This document shows positions 51,188 through 60,288 of a stretch of 64,000 nucleotides of DNA, piece by piece (the first letter of the stretch is position 1; every line of letters starts with the position of its first letter). This DNA is from Thermomicrobiaceae bacterium. GTDB lineage: Bacteria > Chloroflexota > Chloroflexia > Thermomicrobiales > Thermomicrobiaceae. The translations under genes were made by a program, and so were the position numbers. The notes below the pieces were generated by a model that worked only from the letters and a program-made list of their open reading frames with translations, was not told the DNA's origin and ran no database searches. The DNA is taken from contig JADBJL010000102.1 of the NCBI GenBank assembly GCA_014874455.1, positions 37,967 to 101,966 of the forward strand. Direction: 5' to 3'.

Positions 51188-51637
51188 GTGTATCGGCGTA
51201 TCATCGTACCCGTGAGTGGGTTGCCCGGTGACCGCCGGGCGATCGATCTCGCTGCGGCGATCTGTAGCTCTGGTGAGACCTGGCTGACGCTGGTGTACGT
51301 CGTCGAGGTGCCGCAGCGGTATGCGCTCGACAGCGAACTGCCCGATCAGATCGAGCAGGGCACAAGCATCCTCGAGAGTGCCGCCAGCTACGCGCAGCGG
51401 GTGGCTCGTGGCCGCTGGAAGCGCGTGACGACGGAGCTACTCCAAGCGCGTGTGGCGGCGGCAGCGATCGTGGACGAGGCCATCGAGCGGGCGGCGGATG
51501 CGATCATCATGGCGACAACGAGTCGATGGCACCTCGGGGTGCTGACTCAAGGTGAGACACTGCCCTATATCCTCGATAATGCCCCGTGCGATGTCATCGT
51601 TATCCGGGTCGCAAGCGAGAGCGAGACGAGCGTATGA
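51188..51637 (+). CDS. Universal stress protein (UspA) family
   Basis: A 149-residue alpha/beta protein: YRRIIVPVSGLPGDRRAIDLAA at the start and ADAIIMATTSRWHLGVLTQGE near the end. The ATP-binding G-x2-G-x9-G-S/T loop is weakly present, with GETLPYILDNAPCDVIVI closing the fold. The start is GTG 51188 after GCGGGAGCGG. Its stop overlaps the next gene, a TrkA-N protein, as ATGA, so it probably tunes or reports on K+ transport. Confidence 0.82.
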   Translation: MYRRIIVPVSGLPGDRRAIDLAAAICSSGETWLTLVYVVEVPQRYALDSELPDQIEQGTSILESAASYAQRVARGRWKRVTTELLQARVAAAAIVDEAIERAADAIIMATTSRWHLGVLTQGETLPYILDNAPCDVIVIRVASESETSV

Positions 51638-52056
51638 GAATCGTCATCGTCGGCTGTGGCCGCGTCGGCAGCCGGGTGGCGACCGAGTTCGCGGCCGAGG
51701 GGCACCGGATCTCGATCGTCGACCAGCGACAGGAGTCGTTTCGCCGCTTGCCGGAGCGGTTCCCAGGTCAGCTCGTCCTCGGTACCGGCATCGATGAGGA
51801 CGTCCTCCGCTCGGCCGGGATCGAATCGGCCGATGTCTTCATCGCCGTCACCGAGGATGACAACACCAACATCATGGCGGCACAGATCGCTCAGGTGGTC
51901 TACCGCGTGCCCAAGGTGATCCTCCGGATCTATGACCCCGAACGCGCGGAGGTCTATCGCGGGTTGGGCCTGACCGTGATCTGCCCGACCAGGACAGTGG
52001 CCGACATGATCGAGCAGCAGGTTCGTGAGGGTCATCCGACCCGCGTCTCCGATTGA
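51634..52056 (+). CDS. Single-domain TrkA-N/RCK protein
   Basis: A 140-residue Rossmann domain: RIVIVGCGRVGSRVATEFAAEG (nucleotide-binding GxGxxG), then DVFIAVTEDDNTNIMAAQIAQ and RIYDPERAEVYRGLGL. The TrkA-C domain is missing. RCK proteins bind NAD(H), ATP or ADP and gate K+ channels or transporters. It is coupled to uspA, and a full TrkA follows after 43 nt. The membrane partner (TrkH/KtrB) is not in the window. Confidence 0.88.
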   Translation: MRIVIVGCGRVGSRVATEFAAEGHRISIVDQRQESFRRLPERFPGQLVLGTGIDEDVLRSAGIESADVFIAVTEDDNTNIMAAQIAQVVYRVPKVILRIYDPERAEVYRGLGLTVICPTRTVADMIEQQVREGHPTRVSD

Positions 52057-52099
52057 GGCCCGAGCAGCGGAGTGTGACAGCGCGCATAGGAGCCCTGCT

Positions 52100-52765
52100 A
52101 TGTACATCATCGTCGTCGGTGGCGGCAAGGTTGGCTATTACCTCACCAAGACACTCGTCAACGAAGGGTACGAAGTCTTCCTGGTCGAGAAGAACCCGGC
52201 AAAGGTGCAGGTCTACCGCGATCGGTTCGGCGCCATCGTCATGCAGGGCGACGGCGCGGAGGTGGCGACGCTGGCCGCTGCTGGAGCCGGGCGGGCCGAC
52301 GTGGTCATCGCCGTCACCGGCGACGACGAGGACAACCTCGTGATCTGCCAGATGGCCCGCGAGCGCTTCAGGGTTCGGCGGACGATCGCTCGCGTCAATA
52401 ACCCGAAGAACGAGGAACTCTTCCGCAAGCTGGGCATCGACGTGACGGTCAGCCAGACGAACGTTATTCTCAGCATCATCGAGCAGCAGATTCCCGAGCG
52501 CCCCTTCGTCCACCTGATGGCACTCCGCCACGCGGATCTCGCCATCGTCGAAGCCAAGGTCGCCGAGGACTCACCGGTCATCCACCAGCCGATCTGGCAG
52601 CTCGAACTCCCGCCTGAGGTGATCATCACCGCGATCTTGCGCCACGGTGAGCTGATCATCCCCACCGGCCAGACCGTCATCGAGCCGGGCGACGAGCTGT
52701 TTATCGTCACCAAACAGCAGCGCGAGGCTGAGCTGCGCGAGTTACTCACCGGCCCCCCGGCGTAA
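52100..52765 (+). CDS. TrkA K+ uptake regulator (TrkA-N plus TrkA-C)
   Basis: A 221-residue protein. Residues 1-130 form an RCK/TrkA-N Rossmann domain (IIVVGGGKVGYYLTKTL, VVIAVTGDDEDNLVIC, ARVNNPKNEELFRKLGI) and 135-215 form TrkA-C (ELIIPTGQTVIEPGDELFIV). It likely works with the single-domain protein just upstream as a two-protein regulator of a K+ transporter. ATG 52100 fits the fold; the ribosome-binding site is modest (AGGAGCCC). Confidence 0.9.
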   Translation: MYIIVVGGGKVGYYLTKTLVNEGYEVFLVEKNPAKVQVYRDRFGAIVMQGDGAEVATLAAAGAGRADVVIAVTGDDEDNLVICQMARERFRVRRTIARVNNPKNEELFRKLGIDVTVSQTNVILSIIEQQIPERPFVHLMALRHADLAIVEAKVAEDSPVIHQPIWQLELPPEVIITAILRHGELIIPTGQTVIEPGDELFIVTKQQREAELRELLTGPPA

Positions 52766-52778
52766 CCGCTGTTCGCGT

Positions 52779-52817
52779 GCTTCACGGCCGCCGAGTCCTG
52801 CGGGCGGGCCGTGAAGC
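52779..52817. terminator. Hairpin between the convergent TrkA and treY genes
   Basis: A perfect 11-bp inverted repeat, GCTTCACGGCC at 52779-52789 and GGCCGTGAAGC at 52807-52817, with a 17-nt loop. Its place between two gene ends suggests a bidirectional terminator. No T-run is visible on either side. Confidence 0.5.
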
Positions 52818-52906
52818 TTGCGGGGCCATCCGCTCGCCTCGACCACCGGTAGGCCAGCCCTGCTCCAGGCGTCCGCTCTCCTCGGGCCGGGGGCAAGGGG
52901 AATCGC

Positions 52907-55843
52907 TCACGCTCGCGCAGTAGGCCTGTCAGCGAGCAGCACAGCCACCGGCCAGCGCCCGAAGACCTCTGCTAGCCGCAGCCGCGGTGGCGTTCCCGCC
53001 CTCGCCTCGACGAGCTGTCCGGTCAACCGGCACCGCCAGCGGCGAGGGGCGCCGTCCGGCAGGACGAGCGCTGTGTCCTGCCAGCTCGGCTGCCCGAGCG
53101 CGTAACGCTGGGCCGGCAGCCCATCCTCCCACTCGACCAGCCGGGCAGTGAAGCGCGGCACCGCGGTCAGGCTCCAGACCTCGTTCTGCTGGCGGGTGAA
53201 CGCGACCACGAACTCCGCGCGCGGCCCGTCGCCGGCCAGCGGCAGGTAGCTCCCAGCCGCGAACAGCTCGGGATGTTCCCGTCGCAGGTGGAGCAGCCGG
53301 GTCGTAAGGTGGAGCTTGATCCGGCCATCTTCCCAGGTCTCGAGGAGCTCATCTGCCAGCGCTGGCAGGTCGCCGACAGCGTGCAACTGCCGGAGTGCGG
53401 CTTCCCGGCGGGCGAAGTCGACCGGCCGGCGGTTGTCAGGGTCGACCAGCGAGAAGCACCACAGCTCGCAGCCCTGGTAGAGGTCGGGCACGCCGGGAGC
53501 AGTCAACTTGATCGCGGTCTGCGCCAGGCTGATGAGGGCGCCGTGGAAGGCGACAGCCTGCCAGAGGCGGCGAAAGTCGTCGCGAAAGGGCTCCGCTCGC
53601 CGGTCGGTCAGCAGCGCCTCAGCGAAACGCACCAGCGCCTGCTCGTACGCCTGGTTCGGGTCGAGCCAGCTCGTGCGCTGCTTGGCTTCCCGCGCCGCCT
53701 TGACGAGATAGCCCTGGAGTCGCGACAGGAACCCGGCCTGCTCGGCCGGGTCGAGCGGCCAGGCAGCGAGGAGTGACTGGTAGCAGAGCAGCTCCATCGC
53801 CGGATCAGGGACGGGCTCACCGTCGACCATCGTGCGGAAGGGCGCAGCGACCTCGCGCCAGCGGTTGACCGCCGCCTGCCAGGCGTCCGGTAGATCAGCC
53901 AGGACACAGAGCCGGGCGCGTGCGTCCTCGCTGCGCATGGTGTCGTGGGTCGAGGTCGCGTTCAAGGTGTGCGGCCAGTGCTCGAGCCGCCAGCGGCACC
54001 AGCGGTGGAAGTCCTCTGCTGCGAGCGGCCCGTCGTCCGGCTCGGCGCCGACCTCGTTGAGAGCCAGCAGGCGGACATCGCGGTAGTGCGCGGTGTCCTC
54101 TACCCCCTTCGCCATCGCCGCACCGGTAAGCTGTTGCCAGCGCCGGACGAAGCCGAGCCAGTCCTCGCCGCTCCAGTCCCGGGCGAGCAGCACGAGCTCG
54201 AGGAACGTGAGGGCTGCTGCGCCCTCTGGCCAGTGTCGCCTGGCCTCTGCCAGCGCATGCTCGATGCATACCCGGTCAGCCGGCCGCAGAGGCCGGTCGC
54301 TGCGGTAGGTGCGGTAGACCGGCAGCGTCGCGGTGACCTCGAACAGTGCCCGGCGCAGCTCGCCTACGGTGAGGTCTCGCCCTTCGGGGCACAGCCGGGC
54401 CAGGCCTGCCAAACGGCCCGCCAGCGAATCGAGCTCCGCGCTGAAGAGCTCGTGCAGAACCTGCCGACGCGCCCGGTCAGCCACTTCGGCAAAGGTCGGC
54501 ACCTCGCTCGTTTGGTGCTCGGTGACCGGGCGCATGGTCACGCTGCCCGATGTATCCGCGGCCGTGAGCTCCGGCGCCCCAGCCCGTCGCCCGACTTCGG
54601 CCCACGCTCTCCCGGCAACCGACAGCGCGCTGTTGGCCGCGTGCAGCCGCGCGCTCCCTTCCGGGTGGAGGAAGAGCCGTGTCACCTGCCGCGCGAACTC
54701 GTACCCGGTCGTCCCGGCGACCGGCCACTCCTCCGGGAGCGCTTCGTCGCCGGTCAGGATCTTCTCCACCACGATGTAACACGGCAGCTCCTGGCTCGCC
54801 GGCCGGTCGCCGAGCGCGTGCCACACGCGTCGATAGAGCATCTCCAGGTAGCCGTCCGGGTCGGCCAGCCCGTCGATGTGGTCGATCCGGAGGCCGGTGA
54901 CCTGGCCAGAGCGAACGAGGTCGACAATCAGGCGGTGGGTCGCGTCGAAGACGAGCGGGTCTTCCACGCGCACCCCGGCGAGGTCGGCGATGTCGAAGAA
55001 GCGGCGATAGTTGAGCTGGCTGACGGCGCTGCGCCAGAACGCTGGCCGGTAGTGCTGGACTGCGATGAGCCGGTCGAGGCGCTGGGTCGCCTCCGCCCCA
55101 GTGCGCGGGTCGAAGCGCTCGAGCGCCGCGGAGATTGCCTGCTCCAGCTCAGGGAAGGCGGGTAGCAGCGCGCGGAGCTGGTGGGCTGCCGCGTCGGGTG
55201 CCAGGGCCCTCGCCTCCACCTGCCTGGCCAGCCGCTCGATAACGCGGTGAGGTGCTGCATCGGCATGCTGCGGCAGTGTCTCGATGACCGCCTCCAACGC
55301 CATGCGCCAGCCGTGGCGGTTCAGCGGGAGGCAGCGGTCGCGGTACTGGAGGGCGAAGCCGCCGTCCCAGCCGAGCCGGAACTCGCCGGCCCGGAGCGCC
55401 TCGGCGTAGCGCTGGCCGAGGATCGGCAAGAGGAGCTGCCCCTCGAAGCCCGGCCACGGAGGATTCCAGTCGATATCGAAGAAGCGGGCATCCGGCGAGG
55501 CCCGGCCGTTCTGGAGTACGGCCCGCCAGCGCGGGTTCTCCTCGTGGGCTGCCTGGTGGTTCGGCACGATATCGAGCACGAGCCCCAGGCCGTGCTCGCG
55601 GAGGGCCGTGCCGAGGCGGGCGAACCCTTCGGGCCCGCCGAGAGCGGAGCTGATCCGGGTCGGATCGGTCACGTCGTAGCCATGAGTGCTCCCGCTGCGG
55701 GCCTGGAAGATCGGCGAGAGGTAGAGATCGGAGACACCGAGCGCGGCGAGATAGGGAACGATCTCGCGTGCCTGGTCGAAGCTCATCGCCGGGCCGAGCT
55801 GGAGCCGGTAGGTCGCCGCTGGCACGCGCGTGGCCGGCCTCAC
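52907..55843 (-). CDS. treY: Maltooligosyl trehalose synthase
   Basis: A 978-residue GH13 enzyme that turns the reducing end of maltodextrin into a trehalose unit. It starts TYRLQLGPAMSFDQAREIVPYLAALGVSDLYLSPI (in pieces) and shows HGYDVTDPTRI, GLVLDIVPNHQAAHEENPRW, and GLRIDHIDGLADPDGYLE with the nucleophile Asp. GTG 55843 is chosen because it overlaps the GH57 stop as GTGA and begins the conserved domain; an upstream open frame lies within GH57. TreZ at 58363 releases trehalose from the product. Confidence 0.93.
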   Translation of the reverse strand: MRPATRVPAATYRLQLGPAMSFDQAREIVPYLAALGVSDLYLSPIFQARSGSTHGYDVTDPTRISSALGGPEGFARLGTALREHGLGLVLDIVPNHQAAHEENPRWRAVLQNGRASPDARFFDIDWNPPWPGFEGQLLLPILGQRYAEALRAGEFRLGWDGGFALQYRDRCLPLNRHGWRMALEAVIETLPQHADAAPHRVIERLARQVEARALAPDAAAHQLRALLPAFPELEQAISAALERFDPRTGAEATQRLDRLIAVQHYRPAFWRSAVSQLNYRRFFDIADLAGVRVEDPLVFDATHRLIVDLVRSGQVTGLRIDHIDGLADPDGYLEMLYRRVWHALGDRPASQELPCYIVVEKILTGDEALPEEWPVAGTTGYEFARQVTRLFLHPEGSARLHAANSALSVAGRAWAEVGRRAGAPELTAADTSGSVTMRPVTEHQTSEVPTFAEVADRARRQVLHELFSAELDSLAGRLAGLARLCPEGRDLTVGELRRALFEVTATLPVYRTYRSDRPLRPADRVCIEHALAEARRHWPEGAAALTFLELVLLARDWSGEDWLGFVRRWQQLTGAAMAKGVEDTAHYRDVRLLALNEVGAEPDDGPLAAEDFHRWCRWRLEHWPHTLNATSTHDTMRSEDARARLCVLADLPDAWQAAVNRWREVAAPFRTMVDGEPVPDPAMELLCYQSLLAAWPLDPAEQAGFLSRLQGYLVKAAREAKQRTSWLDPNQAYEQALVRFAEALLTDRRAEPFRDDFRRLWQAVAFHGALISLAQTAIKLTAPGVPDLYQGCELWCFSLVDPDNRRPVDFARREAALRQLHAVGDLPALADELLETWEDGRIKLHLTTRLLHLRREHPELFAAGSYLPLAGDGPRAEFVVAFTRQQNEVWSLTAVPRFTARLVEWEDGLPAQRYALGQPSWQDTALVLPDGAPRRWRCRLTGQLVEARAGTPPRLRLAEVFGRWPVAVLLADRPTARA

Positions 55844-58260
55844 TCGACCGCGATCCAGAGGGCGTCGCAGAGTTGCCGAAAGACGTGGATCCACTCCAGC
55901 GCCGCGTCGTCGCCCCGCTCGTAACGCCAGCTCATCTGCGGGTACACCGTGTGCAAGACCTCGTAGACGATGTTCTGCACGTGCCAGGTATTGACCGGCT
56001 CCTTGAGGCGCGGTGCGACCGACGACAGGCCGGTCAGCAGTTGCAGCAGATCGGGGTCTTCCGGGGTGACCCGCCAGCGCTCGGCGGCTCGCTCGAGGGC
56101 CCGCTGCAAGGCGTAGGCGAGCCCATGCTGGTCGAGATCCAGGTGCCAGGTTTCGGCCTCGCGGAAGAGCTGGTCGATCCGCTCGAAGTCGGGCTGTGGA
56201 GACTCGATCTCCCGGCGCAGATCGGCGTTGACGGTGAAGCGGGCCGCGGTCTGGAAGGCCGGGGGGATCGGCACGCCGAGGTCGGCGAGGAAGCGCATGA
56301 GCGGCTGGCTATCCTCGTACAGGTGGCGATACAGCTCTTCGGCCTCTTGCAGTGTCGAGGCGAGGATCACATCGAGGATCTTCCGCTGCTCGTCGCGGAA
56401 GAGCGTCCGGAGCGAGTAGGTGGCCGGCTGAAAGTACGCATCGAGCGCGCGGATCGTCTCCGGGATATCGGCCCGTGCGAAGCTCGCCGTGAGCGCGGCG
56501 ACCAGCTTCTGGTACGCCCGCTCGTCGTGGTCGCCGCGCACGCCAGCAATGACGTTGTGCTCACCGAGATGGAGCGCAGCCACGTTGAACGTATCGGACT
56601 CCTCAGTGACGAAGCTCTTCACCCGGATCTGGCACATCATCAAACGGGCTCGACCTGCTTGCTGCAGGTCGTGTGCCAGCCGGTCGATCTGGTAACACGC
56701 GATGGTGGTCGATTCCGGGTAGCCCTCGAAGAGAGCACTGACCGCGTAGTGCGCCGCGACTTTCGGGAGATCGACGCGTGCCGGGAGCACGAACCGCTCG
56801 TAGACGACTCGTCCGTTGCCGATCTCGGGGATGTTGCTCGGCGCCTTCTCCAGGATCGCCAGGAACTGCTCCTCGAACCGGTCACCGAAGAGTTCTTCGG
56901 CAAGCTGGATCACGCGCCCGGCATACTGGAGCACCTGCACCGTCTCGATGCCGGAGATCTCGTCGAAGAACCAGCCGCAGCTCGTATACATCAGCAGCGC
57001 ATGTCGCTGCAGCTCCAGGAGCTTGAGCGCCGTCACCCGCTCGTCCGGCTCGAGCGTCCGGCCCTGCCAGCGTTCCAGGAAGCGGGTGATGTTGTCCTCA
57101 GCGCGGTCGAGGATGACGCTGATGTAGTCGTCCCTGGCCGCCCAGGGATCGGTGAAGAGCTCGCTGCCCATCCGCTCGTACAGGGGCACGAGCGTGTCGC
57201 GCAGCCAGTCGAGCGCCTCGCGTAGCGGCGCGCGCCACGCCTGCGTCCATCCAGGATGCGCCCCGGTATTGCAGCCGCAGTTGCTGCGCCAGCGCTCGAC
57301 CCCATGGATGCAGCTCCAGGAGGTAAATTCCTGGATCTCGACCTCCCAGGCCGGAGGATGTTCCGCCAGGTAGGCGGCGTAGTTGGTCAGCGCCACGCCG
57401 GAGCTGGACTCGATCTGCTCGAGCGCATAGGCCAGGGCCATATCGCCGAAACGGTGGTGGTGGCCGTAGGTTTCCCCATCGGTCGCCACGTGGACGATCG
57501 GCTCGCCCTTAGCGTCCCAGGCGGCGGCCAGCAGACGCTGAGCGAAGCGCTCGCCGCTGTTGAGCAGGTCGCCGAAAGCGATCTCCCGCGAGATCGGCCC
57601 GTTAAAGAAGAAAACCGCAATCGATCGCCCAGAGGGCAGGCTCACGAGATACGGCCGGGTGGTCTCGACTTTGCCGTCGGAGACGTCCTGCCACTCTCCG
57701 CCTTCGCGCGGCCTCACTCGCTTCGCCTGGTGCGGAGCCAGGACGGTGAAGGCGATGCCGTGCTCGGCCAGGACATCGAGCGTCTCAAGGTCGACGGCAG
57801 TCTCGGGCAGCCACATGCCGGCCGGCGGACGGCCGAAGCGTGCTTCGAAGTCACGGATGCCCCAGATCACCTGGGTACGCTTGTCCCGCGAGTTAGCGAG
57901 GGGCATGATGATGTGGTTGTACGCCTGCGCCATCGCCGAGCCGTGGCCCCCGAAGCGCACCTGGCTCTCACGCTCGGCCGCCAGGATCGCCTGGTAGACC
58001 ATCGGCTCCTCTTCTTGCAGCCAGGCGAGCAGTGTCGGGCCGAAGTTGAAGCTGATTCGAGCGTAGTTGTCGACGATCTTGATGATCCGTCCCTGGCTGT
58101 TGAGGATGCGCGACCACGCGTTTGGCCCATAGCACTCGGCGGTGACCCGCGCATTCCAGTCGTGATAGGGATACGCCGAGTCCTGGAGCTCGACGACTTC
58201 CAGCCAGGGGTTCTCCCTCGGCGGCTGGTAGAAATGGCCGTGGATACAGATGTACTTCAT
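55840..58260 (-). CDS. Glycoside hydrolase family 57 protein with DUF3536-type C-terminus
   Basis: An 806-residue protein opening YICIHGHFYQPPRENPWLE, the GH57/DUF3536 start. The catalytic Glu should be in GMWLPETAVD and the acid in VATDGETYGHHHRFGDMAL. The C-terminal half is a long helical region (AYFQPATYSLRTLFRDEQRK). GH57 enzymes include alpha-amylases and branching enzymes; the DUF3536 group is poorly characterised. It sits inside the treZ-treY pair, so it probably trims or remodels the same alpha-glucan. ATG 58260 follows GGGATCGAG. Confidence 0.88.
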   Translation of the reverse strand: MKYICIHGHFYQPPRENPWLEVVELQDSAYPYHDWNARVTAECYGPNAWSRILNSQGRIIKIVDNYARISFNFGPTLLAWLQEEEPMVYQAILAAERESQVRFGGHGSAMAQAYNHIIMPLANSRDKRTQVIWGIRDFEARFGRPPAGMWLPETAVDLETLDVLAEHGIAFTVLAPHQAKRVRPREGGEWQDVSDGKVETTRPYLVSLPSGRSIAVFFFNGPISREIAFGDLLNSGERFAQRLLAAAWDAKGEPIVHVATDGETYGHHHRFGDMALAYALEQIESSSGVALTNYAAYLAEHPPAWEVEIQEFTSWSCIHGVERWRSNCGCNTGAHPGWTQAWRAPLREALDWLRDTLVPLYERMGSELFTDPWAARDDYISVILDRAEDNITRFLERWQGRTLEPDERVTALKLLELQRHALLMYTSCGWFFDEISGIETVQVLQYAGRVIQLAEELFGDRFEEQFLAILEKAPSNIPEIGNGRVVYERFVLPARVDLPKVAAHYAVSALFEGYPESTTIACYQIDRLAHDLQQAGRARLMMCQIRVKSFVTEESDTFNVAALHLGEHNVIAGVRGDHDERAYQKLVAALTASFARADIPETIRALDAYFQPATYSLRTLFRDEQRKILDVILASTLQEAEELYRHLYEDSQPLMRFLADLGVPIPPAFQTAARFTVNADLRREIESPQPDFERIDQLFREAETWHLDLDQHGLAYALQRALERAAERWRVTPEDPDLLQLLTGLSSVAPRLKEPVNTWHVQNIVYEVLHTVYPQMSWRYERGDDAALEWIHVFRQLCDALWIAVE

Positions 58261-58362
58261 CTCGATCCCATGTCCGTACGATCCCAGAGCGGTTGCCGAC
58301 CAAGCTGCCACGTGCCTGATGCCGTGGTTCGCCCGTGTACCGGGCATCCACACCCCCGGCCG

Positions 58363-60228
58363 TCAGCCGCTCCCAGCATGCTCTAGAAGGACAGCCGACC
58401 AGGGCTGAACAGGCAAGTGTAGCACGCTACCAGCCCGAATTCGCTCGCCGAGCTGGCTTCCCAGCCCGTTCCAGCGCACGGCCTCGGAGTCGAGCCGGAC
58501 GCTCCATGCCCCCGGTTCCAGGCTGAGCGGGATAGTCTGGGCCTGTTCGGCGAAGCACAGGATCAGGCACGTGCAGCTCTCCCAGGCCTGCCGTCGCACG
58601 ACGATCGACCGGTGCTCCTCGCGGAGGTGGACATCCAGCCCCCCGTGCTCGAGCGTGGCGAGCGCCGGGGTGCTCCGCCGCAGGCGCAGCAGCTCCCGGT
58701 AGAACTCCCGCAGCATGGCGTGGTGGGGCTGCTCACGCTGCGCGTGTTGCAGCTTCGAGCGCGCGAACGTGGCCGGATCTTGCGGGTCGGGAACCGCTTC
58801 GCCCCAGGCGAAGGCGGCGAACTCCCGCCGTCGCCCCTCGCGCACCGCGCGGGCCAGATCTGGGTCGCTGTGGCTGGTGAAGTACTGGAACGGCGCTGTC
58901 TCGCCGTACTCCTCGCCCATGAACAGCAGGGGCAGGTACGGCGAGAGGATGACCGTCGCCGCAGCCAGCTTGAGCTGGGCGAAGGAGACGAGCTGGCTCA
59001 ACCGCTCTCCGGCTGCCCGGTTGCCCACCTGGTCATGGTTCTGCGCGCAGACCACAAACTGCCGCGGATGGGCCAGCGGGGCCGGTCGCCCGTGGCTGCG
59101 GTGCCGGAACGATGAGTACTGGCCGGTATAGGTAAAGCCGGAGCGGAGCGCCCGGGCCAGGTGGTCGAGCGAGCCGTAGTCCTGATAGTAGCCCTGGCGC
59201 TCGCCGGTCAGGAGCGCGTGCAGGCTGTGGTGGAAGTCGTCGCTCCAGATGCCGTCCAGCCCGTAGCCGCCGGCAGCCGGGTGAGCGATCAGCCGGGGAT
59301 CGTTGGCATCGCTCTCGGCGATGACGTGGATCAGGCGGCGCTGGCGCTCGGCCTCGCGGTGGACGGCCTGGGCGAGCTCCTCCAGGATGTGGAGCGGGCG
59401 CTGGTCGAGGATAGCGTGCACGGCGTCCAGCCGAAAGCCGTCGATGTGGTACTCGCGCAGCCACATCAGCGCGTTCTCGAGAACGTACCAGCGCACCTCG
59501 TCGCTCGCCGGCCCGTCGAGGTTGATAGCCGAGCCCCAGGGGGTGCGGTAGCGCTCGGTGAAGTAGAAGCCGTACTCCCCAAGGTAGTTGCCCTCCGGGC
59601 CGAGGTGGTTGTAGACCACGTCGAGGAAGACCGCGATCCCCTGCCGGTGACAGGCATCGACCAGCCGGCGCAGGCCATCGGGCCCGCCGTACGAGTGCTG
59701 GACGGCGAAGGGGTAGACGGGGTCGTAGCCCCAGTTGCGCTCGCCGGGGAACTGGCTCACCGGCATCAGCTCGATCGCCGTGACCCCCAGTTCGGCCAGG
59801 TCAGGCAGGTGGGGGACAATGGCGTCGAACGTCCCTTCCGGCGTGAAGGTGCCGACGTGCAGCTCGTAGAAGACCAGGGCGTCTAGCGGCAACCCACGCC
59901 ACGCGCGGTCGGCCCAGCCGAAGCTTCCCGGGTCGACCAACGCCGACGGGCCGTGCACGCCGAGCGGCTGCCAGCGAGACGCGGGGTCGGGGAGATCGCG
60001 CTCTCCCTCCAGCCGGTACCAGTACCACGTGCCGGGCTCGACGTCCGTTGCGACCGCGCTCCAGTAGCCGCGCGTCCCGCGCTCCATCGGAACCAGCCGC
60101 TCGCGCGGGGCCAGCAGGTGCAGCTCGAGCCGCTCGGCTTTCGGCGCCCACACGGTGAAGCGAGCGGTGCGCTCGCCGAGATAGACCGCGCCGAGCGTGA
60201 GATCGGCCACCGTGATCGCTCCCTTCAT
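58363..60228 (-). CDS. treZ: Maltooligosyltrehalose trehalohydrolase
   Basis: A 621-residue GH13 enzyme. An N-terminal E-set domain (ARFTVWAPKAERLELHLLAP) precedes the barrel: VFYELHVGTFTPEGTF, VTAIELMPVSQFPGERNWGYDPV, the nucleophile Asp in GFRLDAVHAI, the acid Glu in HVIAESDAND and CAQNHDQVGNRAAG. It splits trehalose from the end made by TreY. It lies 60 nt after glgB in the operon. Confidence 0.94.
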   Translation of the reverse strand: MKGAITVADLTLGAVYLGERTARFTVWAPKAERLELHLLAPRERLVPMERGTRGYWSAVATDVEPGTWYWYRLEGERDLPDPASRWQPLGVHGPSALVDPGSFGWADRAWRGLPLDALVFYELHVGTFTPEGTFDAIVPHLPDLAELGVTAIELMPVSQFPGERNWGYDPVYPFAVQHSYGGPDGLRRLVDACHRQGIAVFLDVVYNHLGPEGNYLGEYGFYFTERYRTPWGSAINLDGPASDEVRWYVLENALMWLREYHIDGFRLDAVHAILDQRPLHILEELAQAVHREAERQRRLIHVIAESDANDPRLIAHPAAGGYGLDGIWSDDFHHSLHALLTGERQGYYQDYGSLDHLARALRSGFTYTGQYSSFRHRSHGRPAPLAHPRQFVVCAQNHDQVGNRAAGERLSQLVSFAQLKLAAATVILSPYLPLLFMGEEYGETAPFQYFTSHSDPDLARAVREGRRREFAAFAWGEAVPDPQDPATFARSKLQHAQREQPHHAMLREFYRELLRLRRSTPALATLEHGGLDVHLREEHRSIVVRRQAWESCTCLILCFAEQAQTIPLSLEPGAWSVRLDSEAVRWNGLGSQLGERIRAGSVLHLPVQPWSAVLLEHAGSG

Positions 60229-60288
60229 CCCGCTGATTGCGTCTGGCTGCGCCTGCCGGTAGCGAGCCCAGCGCAGCCAGCGGAAAGT